Positions 1 through 7,018 of a DNA stretch of 17,634 nt are shown here, piece after piece (position 1 is the stretch's first letter; the number at the start of each line of letters is the position of its first letter). Below the pieces are notes generated by a model that was given only the letters and a program-made list of their open reading frames with translations, did not search any database and was not told where the DNA came from. The stretch comes from an uncultured Neomegalonema sp. (GTDB lineage Bacteria > Pseudomonadota > Alphaproteobacteria > Rhodobacterales > Rhodobacteraceae), in NCBI GenBank assembly GCA_937958345.1, contig CALGNW010000328.1, positions 1 to 17,634 of the forward strand, in the 5' to 3' direction. Position numbers and translations under genes: made by a program.

Positions 1-704
1 TCGGTAAAGGCGGTGCGGCGGTAATCCCCGACGGGGGCCTGCTCGACACCGCTGCGCTTTTTGACCCGGTTCATAATGGCCAGCAGAGCGGCGGCATCCG
101 TCACGGGCCGCAGGTCCAGACCTTCAAGCCCCGTCTGAATACCGGCAACTTCCTCGTGAAAGGCGGTATCGCGACTGTTCAGGAACTGCGGCCATGACGT
201 TGAAGTATCAATGATCGGAAAGGCCTGATGGTCGTATTCTTCGACCGTGCGGCCAACATCCCATTCCGTGTGCAGCAACTGAACAACGGGCGAGCGTTCG
301 GGCACGTTATGCAAGTGCCACAACTGCGCGCCCCAGCTTTTTGTGTACGCCCCGAGCAGGCGCATACACTCGATCTGGTCCCGGATCAGCGGAATATCGG
401 TGCGGGCGGCGGGGATCGGGCCGACCGCCGGGATCGACATACCGCCATAACGGTATTTGACCGAGATAAACGGCGCCATCGCGCACGGGCCCTCTTTGTC
501 GTCGACCATCATCACCTGACCGCTGATATCCTCTTCATAGATGTCCCACATGGCCTGCAGCCACTCGTGGGTCATGTACATCGAGGCTTCGGGGTACTGG
601 GCGAGCGCGCTGTTCCAGCGGCGGCGGAATTTCGCAAATTTATGCCGGTCCGTGACGATCCGAACCGTATGCCCGTCCTCCCGATACGTCTCAATTCCGT
701 CCAT
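1..704 (-). CDS. CelD/BcsL-like GNAT-superfamily acetyltransferase, N-terminal part
   Basis: The reading frame is open from an ATG at 704 to the left edge, about 234 codons, so the C-terminus is outside the window. The start is supported by GGAGG five bases upstream of the ATG. The protein has no signal peptide or membrane segment. Visible features are a Trp at residue 30, an MTHEWLQAMW stretch near residues 44-53 that resembles the 'TPEWL..W' block of CelD/BcsL proteins, and from about residue 160 a block (FPIIDTSTSWPQFL) where the second GNAT-like domain of this family usually begins. Known members are described as acyltransferases of polysaccharide biosynthesis or are uncharacterised; the substrate cannot be inferred here. 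It is divergent from the histidine kinase gene. A FemAB-type aminoacyltransferase with the same fold is the main alternative. The frame is secure; the family call is by pattern only. Confidence 0.62.
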   Translation of the reverse strand, partial: MDGIETYREDGHTVRIVTDRHKFAKFRRRWNSALAQYPEASMYMTHEWLQAMWDIYEEDISGQVMMVDDKEGPCAMAPFISVKYRYGGMSIPAVGPIPAARTDIPLIRDQIECMRLLGAYTKSWGAQLWHLHNVPERSPVVQLLHTEWDVGRTVEEYDHQAFPIIDTSTSWPQFLNSRDTAFHEEVAGIQTGLEGLDLRPVTDAAALLAIMNRVKKRSGVEQAPVGDYRRTAFT

Positions 705-925
705 GCCTGCCTCCGAGCGTTTGTTTTGCTCAGGGCAATGCAAGGCGCGTGCAGAATTCGTCTGCGGCACAAACAACGGATTTTCGGCGCAGAATGTCTC
801 CGGGAACCGACGCAAGTCCGACATTCTGGCGAGGGCGTGGTCACAACGCACCTTTCGCGTGTATTCAAAGTGTGCGATACTTGAGTCCGGCATCGTGGAG
901 CCGCTTTAGCCGCAAGAGGGAATGT
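705..925. promoter_or_regulatory. Divergent intergenic region with a 9-bp inverted repeat
   Basis: This spacer separates the start codons of two divergent genes, so both promoters should lie here. It contains a perfect inverted repeat, CAGAATGTC (790-798) and GACATTCTG (820-828), separated by 21 bases. The arms are about three helical turns apart, which would suit a dimeric regulator; in RNA they could form a hairpin with a large loop. I saw no convincing sigma-70 -35/-10 pair, and a GGAAC at 803-807 has no matching CGTT element at the spacing used by EcfG-type sigma factors. Confidence 0.35.
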
Positions 926-1912
926 ATGGGGCAAGGCCCTGATTTTCGTGCGTTTTTTGATACGGTCGCGGTTCCTTACGCGATCATGGACCGCGATTTC
1001 CGCTACGTCGCGCTCAACGCCGTCCTTGAGGAGACTGTGGGCCGCCCGAAGTCCGAGATGCTGGGCCGCGGCTTGTTCGAACTTTTTCCCGAAATCGAAG
1101 AACGTCAGGCCGTTGTCGAGACGGCATTCACCGCCGCGTTCGAGGGCAGACCGACGGGCATGGCCGAGGTTCCGTATTCCATCCCGGTTCCCGGAAAGCC
1201 GGGCGAGAAGCGCGAGATATGGTGGACTTTTCATTGCCACCCGATTCCCTCCGCCAACGGGCGGATCGACTATATCGGCTTTCATGCCGAGAACGTCACC
1301 CGCGAGGTCCGCGACCGGGCGCTGAAAAAGGCGATTACCGAGGAACTGCATAGCCGTGTCCGCAACACCCTGTCGCTGGTTCAGACAATCGCGCGCCGGA
1401 CCGTGCAATCCTATCCCGACGTGGATGCTTTCATCGAGCATTTCGACGATCGCATTGTCTCGCTGGCCCAAACCCACAGTCTGATGACGGGTGCGAACTG
1501 GGACGGTCTGACTTTCGAGGCACTGCTGATTGCCCAGCTCGGGGCGCATCGCGATTTGCTCGGCACGCGCATTCATCTGGACGGGCCGGTGCTTTTGCTT
1601 TCTTCGTTCGAGGCACAGGCCCTGTCTATGGCGATCCACGAATTGCTGACCAACGCGACAGAGCACGGTGCGCTCTCGGATCGGAACGGGCAAATCAGCA
1701 TCGCGTGGACGGTGCTGGACGGGGACGGCTATACCTTCATGTGGCAGGAAAGCGGCCTCGCGGACTTCGAAATTCCGACCAGCGAGGGCTACGGTGCCGA
1801 TATTCTGAACCGTATTCTTCCGGCGCAATTGGTTGCGAACGCCAACCACCGGTTCACCGAAGACAGCCACACCTACAAAATCGTTGTCGAACAGCGCCGC
1901 AAACCGGCCTGA
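926..1912 (+). CDS. PAS-domain HWE-family sensor histidine kinase
   Basis: This 328-residue soluble kinase should sense a signal through an N-terminal PAS domain (about residues 8-125) and phosphorylate a partner; no receiver protein is encoded nearby. The kinase core matches the HWE family: an H-box-like segment ELHSRVRNTLSLVQ (140-153), a segment LAQTHSLMTGANW, an N-box HELLTNATEHGALS, the WQE that gives the family its name, and a terminal GYGADILNRILPAQL. The H-box deviates: family members read 'HRVKN', whereas here Ser143 precedes RVRN and His142 sits one place earlier. The ATG at 926 is chosen because AAGAGGG lies five bases upstream and the PAS domain begins directly after it. An in-frame ATG at 749 would add 59 residues without domain character and overrun the divergent promoter region. 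There is no transmembrane segment, so it is probably cytoplasmic. Confidence 0.9.
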   Translation: MGQGPDFRAFFDTVAVPYAIMDRDFRYVALNAVLEETVGRPKSEMLGRGLFELFPEIEERQAVVETAFTAAFEGRPTGMAEVPYSIPVPGKPGEKREIWWTFHCHPIPSANGRIDYIGFHAENVTREVRDRALKKAITEELHSRVRNTLSLVQTIARRTVQSYPDVDAFIEHFDDRIVSLAQTHSLMTGANWDGLTFEALLIAQLGAHRDLLGTRIHLDGPVLLLSSFEAQALSMAIHELLTNATEHGALSDRNGQISIAWTVLDGDGYTFMWQESGLADFEIPTSEGYGADILNRILPAQLVANANHRFTEDSHTYKIVVEQRRKPA

Positions 1913-1981
1913 GGTCGCGTCCGCCTTCCCGGATTTAGAGATTGGCAGCACCTTTTCCGTATCCTGACGCGGAATTTTATC

Positions 1982-2010
1982 GCACTGCACAATCTTTCTT
2001 GCACTGCAAA
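1982..2010 (+). promoter_or_regulatory. Tandem GCACTGCA operator-like sites upstream of ccr
   Basis: GCACTGCA occurs at 1982-1989 and again at 2001-2008, a 19-bp period (close to two helical turns). The second copy sits in a perfect dyad TTGCA-C-TGCAA (1999-2009). A third copy lies in inverse orientation after ccr (3412-3419). The pair is about 100 bp before the ccr start, where an operator would be expected. Known ccr and acyl-CoA regulators in alphaproteobacteria (TetR-type CcrR in Methylorubrum, ScfR-type PccR in Rhodobacter) use palindromic sites, but I cannot match this sequence to either with confidence. Confidence 0.4.
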
Positions 2011-2111
2011 CCGTGAAATGTAATTAAAGTTTAGAGCCGTGTGACTTTCCGAATCTTGCGCGGCATTCTTGTCAAACAGCCCGATGCGGCACTGTATAGC
2101 GAGCCAGACTG

Positions 2112-3395
2112 ATGGATGCACCTGTGAACGAAACCAGTGAAATCCTGAAAAATCAGCCGGTGAAGGATTTGTACGAGATCGGCGAGATCCCGCCGCTCGG
2201 GCACGTCCCCAAGAATATGTACGCCTGGGCCATCCGACAGGACCGCGAGGGCGAGCCGGAACAGGCCATGCAGCAGGAGGTTCTGCCGACATGGACCATC
2301 GACAGCCACGAAGTCCTTGTTTTCGTTATGGCTGCGGGCGTGAACTATAACGGTGTCTGGGCGGGCCTCGGTATCCCGATTTCGATGTTCAATGTCCACA
2401 AGGCCGATTTTCACATCGCCGGTTCCGATGCGTCGGGGATCGTCTGGGCGGTCGGCGACAAGGTAAAACGCTGGAAGGTCGGCGACGAAGTTGTCATCCA
2501 TTGCAATCAGGATGACGGCGACGACGAACACTGTAACGGCGGTGATCCGATGTTTTCACCGACTCAGCGGATCTGGGGTTACGAGACGCCGGACGGCAGT
2601 TTTGCACAATTCGCGCGTGTGCAGGCGCAGCAGCTTATGGCGCGGCCAAAGCACCTGACATGGGAAGATTCAGCCTGCTACACGCTCACGCTGGCGACCG
2701 CCTACCGCATGTTGTTCGGCCATCGTCCGCACACGCTGAAACCCGGTCAGAACGTGCTGGTATGGGGCGCGTCGGGCGGCCTTGGCAGCTTTGCGATCCA
2801 GCTGATCAACACGGCGGGCGCGAACGCGATCGGCGTGATCTCGGACGAGGACAAACGCGAGTTCGTCATGGGTCTGGGCGCAAAGGGCGTCATAAACCGC
2901 AAGGATTTCAACTGCTGGGGCGAAATGCCTACCGTGAACACGCCGGAATATAAGGACTGGTTTGCCGAAACCCGCAAGTTCGGCAAGGCAATCTGGGACA
3001 TCACCGGCAAGGGCAACAACGTCGATATGGTGTTTGAACACCCCGGTCAGGCGACGTTCCCTGTCTCTGTTTTCGTCGTAAAGCGGGGCGGGATGGTTGT
3101 GATCTGTGCCGGAACGACCGGTTACAATCTGACAATGGATGCGCGTTATCTGTGGATGCACCAGAAACGTGTGCAGGGATCGCACTTCGCGAACCTGCAA
3201 CAGGCCAGCCTCGCCAACCAGCTTATGATCGAGCGGCGGATTGATCCGTGCATGTCCGAGGTGTTCGCGTGGAAGGATATTCCCCGCGCGCACACGAAAA
3301 TGCGTAAAAACGAGCACTTACCGGGCAACATGGCGGTTTTGGTCTCGGCGAAACGCCCCGGCCTGCGCACGCTTGAGGACGCTCTGGAGGGATAA
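2112..3395 (+). CDS. ccr: Crotonyl-CoA carboxylase/reductase
   Basis: The enzyme reductively carboxylates crotonyl-CoA with NADPH and CO2 to ethylmalonyl-CoA, the defining step of the ethylmalonyl-CoA pathway for acetyl-CoA assimilation; it is cytosolic. The 427 residues are full length for the family. It is a medium-chain dehydrogenase/reductase: an N-terminal substrate domain with GVNYNGVWAGLG, a Cys/His-rich surface loop (HCNQDDGDDEHCNGGDP), IWGYETPDGSFAQF, then a Rossmann domain with WGASGGLGSFAIQL. VFEHPG and the SHFAN motif, whose His belongs to the CO2-binding pocket in characterised homologues, are present, as is the Asn of YNGVW. The ATG is kept because the protein begins like family members there, although no strong Shine-Dalgarno precedes it. 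None of the pathway's usual neighbours (ethylmalonyl-CoA mutase, meaB) is adjacent. Confidence 0.96.
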   Translation: MDAPVNETSEILKNQPVKDLYEIGEIPPLGHVPKNMYAWAIRQDREGEPEQAMQQEVLPTWTIDSHEVLVFVMAAGVNYNGVWAGLGIPISMFNVHKADFHIAGSDASGIVWAVGDKVKRWKVGDEVVIHCNQDDGDDEHCNGGDPMFSPTQRIWGYETPDGSFAQFARVQAQQLMARPKHLTWEDSACYTLTLATAYRMLFGHRPHTLKPGQNVLVWGASGGLGSFAIQLINTAGANAIGVISDEDKREFVMGLGAKGVINRKDFNCWGEMPTVNTPEYKDWFAETRKFGKAIWDITGKGNNVDMVFEHPGQATFPVSVFVVKRGGMVVICAGTTGYNLTMDARYLWMHQKRVQGSHFANLQQASLANQLMIERRIDPCMSEVFAWKDIPRAHTKMRKNEHLPGNMAVLVSAKRPGLRTLEDALEG

Positions 3396-3411
3396 GCGAA
3401 AGCCGGAATGT

Positions 3412-3419
3412 TGCAGTGC
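3412..3419 (-). promoter_or_regulatory. Third GCACTGCA copy, downstream of ccr
   Basis: TGCAGTGC is the exact reverse complement of the 8-mer that occurs twice upstream of ccr. It sits in TTGCA-G-TGCAT, a 4.5-arm dyad, 17 bases after the ccr stop codon and before the dsbD-like gene. It could serve the downstream promoter or be chance. Confidence 0.25.
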
Positions 3420-3445
3420 ATAACGCAACAGTGACGTTTTGGGTT

Positions 3446-3475
3446 TTGCAGGCTTAAAGGCTTTCACGATATAGA
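3446..3475 (+). promoter_or_regulatory. Candidate sigma-70 promoter of the dsbD-like gene
   Basis: TTGCAG (3446-3451) is followed after 18 bases by TATAGA (3470-3475). A start near 3482 would give a short leader of roughly 24 bases to the ATG at 3506. The -10 matches TATAAT at four positions and the -35 matches TTGACA at three, so this is suggestive only. Confidence 0.35.
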
Positions 3476-3505
3476 GCAGGTCTGATCCGGTAGACTGGAG
3501 TCATC

Positions 3506-5599
3506 ATGCTTGCTCGCCTTCTTCTCGCTCTGTCAGTTTTCGCCGGCACGGCGCAGGCTTCGACCATCGAAACCGAGTTTGTGCGCGGGGATTTCCACTT
3601 CGAGCATGAAACCGTCGCACCGGGCGACACAACAACGCTGGCGCTCGATATGACGCTGGCGCCGGGATGGCATACCTACTGGAAAAACGCGGGCGATTCC
3701 GGCCAGCCGGTCGAGGTAACGTGGAAACTGCCGGATGGCGTCGTCGTTGGCGACATCGACTGGCCCGCCCCGCACAGGCAACCCTTCGATCCGATGATGA
3801 ATTACGGATACGAGGATAAATCCACACTGCTGATGCCGGTCACGCTGCCCGCCGACTGGCCTTCGGGCAAGCCGGTGGATATGACCGCCGATGTCTTTTG
3901 GCTGGTCTGCAAAGAGGTCTGTATCCCCGAGCAGGGCATCGCCAGCCTTTCTCTGCCGACAGGACCGGAAACCGGCGCAAAGTCCCGGGAAACCGGCGCA
4001 ATCTTCACCGCCGCCCGCGCCGCAATCCCGATGCCCAGCCCCTACGAGGCGCGGTATGCCGTGGACGGGACATCTGTAAACATCCGATTTGCGGGCGAAG
4101 GGTTCAACAAGGCCGACGTCAAGGACGTCTATGTCTTCCCGTCCGAATGGGGCGTCATCGACCATGCAGGGGTGCAGCTCGCCAGCGTCGACGCGGGCGG
4201 TCTGACTCTGACAATCCCGCGCAGCCCCGAAAACGACGAGGCTCCGACGGGGTCTTTGCAGGGCGTTGTTGAAATTACCGAACGTGCAGGCGACGGCGAT
4301 GTCACCATCTCGATGGCCTTCGATGCCAAACCGGCTGAAGCCGGCGCGGCGGCTGCCTCCGGGTCTGGCGCGGGATTCGCGGGTAACGGCGGAATGTCGT
4401 TCGGCTGGGCGCTGGGCCTCGCTTTCCTCGGCGGCATGATTCTGAATCTGATGCCCTGCGTGTTTCCGGTTCTGGCGCTCAAGGCGCTGAGTTTCGCGAA
4501 AATGTCGAACAGCAGCTTTGGCCATCGCGCGGCGCACGGCTTGGCCTACACGGCGGGCGTGGTCAGCCTGTTTGTGCTGCTCGCGGCTGTCTTTATCGGT
4601 CTGAGGCAGGCGGGCACGGCAATCGGCTGGGGTTTCCAGCTTCAAAACCCTTACGTGGTCGCGGGCCTTGCGTATTTGCTGTTTCTTGTCGGGCTGAATC
4701 TGTCGGGCGTTTTCGAGGTATCGACGCGGCTGGCGGGCGTCGGCTCGGATCATGCCGACAGCGGTGGCCTGCGCGGGGCATTTTTTACCGGCGCGCTGAC
4801 GGCGGTGGTTGCCACCCCTTGCACCGCGCCCTTTATGGGCACGGCGATGGGGGCAACCCTGACCATGCCGCCGGTGCAGGCGGTTGCGGTCTTTGTCGCC
4901 TTGGCCGTCGGTCTTGCCGCTCCGTTTCTGCTGCTCTCGTTATCGCCTGCGGCGGCGCGCCTTATGCCGAAGCCGGGTATGTGGATGGTCCGCCTGAAAG
5001 AGTTTCTGGCCTTTCCGATGTACGCAACGGCGGCACTGTTGGTCTGGGTTCTCGGCACTCTTGCGGGAACCGACGCGATGCTGGCGGCAATGATCGGCGG
5101 CGTCTTCATCGGTCTTGCGGCATGGGCCTACGGCGCATCGCAGGACGCGGGCGGGCGTGGCCGCAAATGGGGCCTCGGCGCTGCCGCCCTTGCATCGGTG
5201 ATCGCTCTGGCGCTGGTGGCCCAGATTTCCGCGACCCCGCCCTCACAGCAGGCCGCATTCGAGGGACCGGGAGAGCCGTACAGCGCCGCCCGCCTTGCCG
5301 AGTTGCGGGTACAGAACAAACCGGTCTTCGTGAACATGACCGCCGATTGGTGTATCAGCTGCAAGGTCAACGAAAAGGTCGCCCTGCGCGGCGCGTTCGA
5401 AGAGGCGCTAGAACTGAACGGCGTCACGTATCTAAAGGGTGACTGGACGGCCCGTGATGCGGAAATTACGGCTTTCTTGCAGGATTTCGGAAGGGCGGGC
5501 GTGCCCCTCTACGCGATTTTCCCGTCCGAGGGCGATCCGGTCCTGCTGCCGCAAATCCTGACATCGGATATGCTGGTGGACGCGCTCGGCAATGTCTGA
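3506..5599 (+). CDS. dsbD: DsbD/ScsB-type protein-disulfide reductase (thiol:disulfide interchange)
   Basis: This protein should carry electrons from cytoplasmic thioredoxin across the inner membrane to periplasmic disulfide reductases. It has 697 residues, longer than E. coli DsbD (about 565) and nearer to ScsB-type proteins. Order of parts: a signal peptide ending around AQA (residue 18); a periplasmic DsbD-alpha-like domain with Cys135 and Cys139 (WLVCKEVCIP); a linker rich in Ala and Gly near 285; an eight-helix-type membrane domain with Cys318 (LMPCVFPVL) and Cys439 (ATPCTAPFMG); and a C-terminal thioredoxin domain with WCISC (Cys616, Cys619). All six expected cysteines are present. The start is supported by TGGAG five bases upstream of the ATG. 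Neighbouring genes show no functional link, so the periplasmic client is unknown; cytochrome c maturation or a Scs-like system are possible. Confidence 0.9.
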   Translation: MLARLLLALSVFAGTAQASTIETEFVRGDFHFEHETVAPGDTTTLALDMTLAPGWHTYWKNAGDSGQPVEVTWKLPDGVVVGDIDWPAPHRQPFDPMMNYGYEDKSTLLMPVTLPADWPSGKPVDMTADVFWLVCKEVCIPEQGIASLSLPTGPETGAKSRETGAIFTAARAAIPMPSPYEARYAVDGTSVNIRFAGEGFNKADVKDVYVFPSEWGVIDHAGVQLASVDAGGLTLTIPRSPENDEAPTGSLQGVVEITERAGDGDVTISMAFDAKPAEAGAAAASGSGAGFAGNGGMSFGWALGLAFLGGMILNLMPCVFPVLALKALSFAKMSNSSFGHRAAHGLAYTAGVVSLFVLLAAVFIGLRQAGTAIGWGFQLQNPYVVAGLAYLLFLVGLNLSGVFEVSTRLAGVGSDHADSGGLRGAFFTGALTAVVATPCTAPFMGTAMGATLTMPPVQAVAVFVALAVGLAAPFLLLSLSPAAARLMPKPGMWMVRLKEFLAFPMYATAALLVWVLGTLAGTDAMLAAMIGGVFIGLAAWAYGASQDAGGRGRKWGLGAAALASVIALALVAQISATPPSQQAAFEGPGEPYSAARLAELRVQNKPVFVNMTADWCISCKVNEKVALRGAFEEALELNGVTYLKGDWTARDAEITAFLQDFGRAGVPLYAIFPSEGDPVLLPQILTSDMLVDALGNV

Positions 5600-5613
5600 T
5601 CACCGGCGCGCAT

Positions 5614-5640
5614 AAAAAAAGCAGCGGCCTAAGCCGCTGC
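5614..5640 (-). terminator. Intrinsic terminator for the tadA transcript
   Basis: GCAGCGGC (5621-5628), CTAA loop and GCCGCTGC (5633-5640) form a perfect 8-bp GC-rich stem. Read on the minus strand it is followed at once by seven T (A-run at 5614-5620), the classic arrangement. It lies 85 bases past the tadA stop codon. On the plus strand the stem is followed only by a weak TTT, so termination of the dsbD-like transcript here is less certain. Confidence 0.85.
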
Positions 5641-5725
5641 TGGAGTTTAGAGGGACTCGCATGAAAGCGTGTAAAAAGATGGTTAACCAACAAGTGCGAC
5701 CAAAATAAGAAAAGGCGTGACTTTT

Positions 5726-6187
5726 TTAGGACAGGGTACGTTTTTTGGCGAAAAAGTCGCGCAACAGCATCGCACACTGATGTTCTGACGCCCCGCGATA
5801 GACTTCGGGCACATGATGGGCGCTCGCGGCATTAAACACCTGCGGTCCGTGGTCGACCCCGCCGCTTTTCGGGTCCGAAGCGCCGAAATGAAGGGCGTGG
5901 CACCGCGCGAAACCGATGGCGGCGGCGCACATTGGGCACGGCTCCAGCGTCACCCAAATCGAGCACCCGATCAGGCGTTCCGACCCGATCCGCGCGCACG
6001 CCCGCCGGATGGCCAGCACTTCGGCGTGGGCGGTCGGATCACTCAGCGCGCGTGTCTCGTTACCGCCACTGCCGATAATCCTGCCCGCCGCATCCACAAC
6101 AACCGCGCCGACCGGCACTTCGCCCCGCGATGCCGCCGCCTCGGCTTCTTCGAGGGCGGCGTTCATATAAGAAGTGAAATCGCTCAT
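5726..6187 (-). CDS. tadA: tRNA-specific adenosine deaminase TadA
   Basis: TadA deaminates adenosine-34 to inosine in the anticodon wobble position of tRNA-Arg(ACG) and is usually essential. The 153-residue protein has the zinc deaminase signature: HAE (His54, catalytic Glu56) in DPTAHAEVLAIR, and PCPMC (Cys84, Cys87). REVPVGAVV-like sequence near residue 25 and the DFF near the C-terminus also match bacterial TadA. The start at 6187 aligns with known N-termini; the open frame continues much further upstream, antisense to rluB, but that extension has no domain content. A GGGAAGG lies close before the ATG. The gene is divergent from rluB with 33 bases between start codons, a common alphaproteobacterial arrangement, and convergent with the dsbD-like gene. 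Confidence 0.95.
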   Translation of the reverse strand: MSDFTSYMNAALEEAEAAASRGEVPVGAVVVDAAGRIIGSGGNETRALSDPTAHAEVLAIRRACARIGSERLIGCSIWVTLEPCPMCAAAIGFARCHALHFGASDPKSGGVDHGPQVFNAASAHHVPEVYRGASEHQCAMLLRDFFAKKRTLS

Positions 6188-6220
6188 GCCTTCCCATAGC
6201 GCACGGTTCCCGTCTCTGCT

Positions 6221-7018
6221 ATGGCAACGCGCATGACACAAGACGCCCCCGAACGTATCGCCAAACGCCTTTCCCGCGCCGGAGTCGCCTCGCGCCGCGA
6301 AGCCGAGCGCATGATCGGGGCAGGCCGCGTCCGCCTGAACGGAAAACTGCTGGACACACCCGCGATCACTGTCACCGAAATGGACAGGATCGAAGTGGAC
6401 GGCACTCTGGTTGGCGAGGCCGAACCCATGCGGGTCTGGCGCTATCATAAACCTCAGGGTCTGGTGACGACCGAGCGGGATGAAAAGGGCAGGGCGACCG
6501 TCTTTGACCGCCTGCCCATGGATATGCCGAGGGTGATGAGTGTTGGCCGTCTCGACATTGCATCCGAAGGGTTGCTGCTGCTGACGAATGACGGCGGCCT
6601 GAAACGCCAGTTGGAGCTGCCGTCGACGGGTTGGGTGCGCCGGTATCGCGTGCGCGTCCACGGCGTTGTCACGGACCGGATGGTTGAACCGCTGCTGAAC
6701 GGCATCACGGTTGACGGCCTGCACTATCAGCCGATGCAGCTTCAGATCGACAGTCAGAAGGGCGCGAATGCGTGGCTGACCGTTGGCATCAAAGAAGGCA
6801 AAAACCGCGAGGTGCGCCGCGCGATGGAGGCGGTGGGCCTGACGGTGAACCGCCTGATCCGTATTGCTTACGGCCCGTTCCAGCTTGGCGAGCTGGTGGC
6901 GGGACAGGTTGATGAAATCCGCGGCAAGGTCATGCGTGATCAACTGGGAAAGGCCGCTCCGGCGGCAAAGCCCGCGCGCGGGCGGCGCGTTAAAAAGGGG
7001 AATGACCGTGATGCCTGA
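6221..7018 (+). CDS. rluB: RluB/RsuA-family rRNA pseudouridine synthase
   Basis: The enzyme isomerises a specific uridine in ribosomal RNA to pseudouridine; the RluB subgroup acts on 23S rRNA helix 80 (U2605 in E. coli). The 265 residues comprise an N-terminal S4 RNA-binding domain (about 10-60; RIAKRLSRAGVASRREAERMI is its typical opening), then the catalytic domain with VGRLDIASEGLLLLTND, where Asp112 is the expected nucleophile, and GKNREVRR. A Lys/Arg/Ala tail of about 20 residues ends the protein, a frequent feature of RluB. No good Shine-Dalgarno precedes the ATG at 6221; the in-frame ATG at 6233 is an alternative that also keeps the S4 domain intact. The 3' end overlaps the start of the amidase gene, suggesting co-translation. 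RluE or RsuA specificity cannot be excluded. Confidence 0.92.
   Translation: MATRMTQDAPERIAKRLSRAGVASRREAERMIGAGRVRLNGKLLDTPAITVTEMDRIEVDGTLVGEAEPMRVWRYHKPQGLVTTERDEKGRATVFDRLPMDMPRVMSVGRLDIASEGLLLLTNDGGLKRQLELPSTGWVRRYRVRVHGVVTDRMVEPLLNGITVDGLHYQPMQLQIDSQKGANAWLTVGIKEGKNREVRRAMEAVGLTVNRLIRIAYGPFQLGELVAGQVDEIRGKVMRDQLGKAAPAAKPARGRRVKKGNDRDA

Noticed and set aside
228..884. Plus-strand open frame of 218 codons at the left end
   Set aside because: It is the antisense shadow of the minus-strand acetyltransferase frame, which has a good ribosome-binding site and family-like blocks.
749..925. Upstream in-frame ATG for the histidine kinase
   Set aside because: The extension has no domain content, while the ATG at 926 has AAGAGGG at ideal spacing directly before the PAS domain.
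572..1990. Minus-strand open frame of 472 codons opposite the histidine kinase
   Set aside because: It is antisense to a gene with clear PAS and HWE motifs, runs through a divergent promoter region, and has low-complexity Arg/Gln/Ala-rich sequence with no domain; a product of high G+C third positions.
5672..5688. CtrA-like site TAAA-N7-TTAACC between the dsbD-like gene and tadA
   Set aside because: The first half-site has a mismatch, it lies between convergent genes with no downstream promoter target, and TGGTTAACCA is simply a small palindrome.
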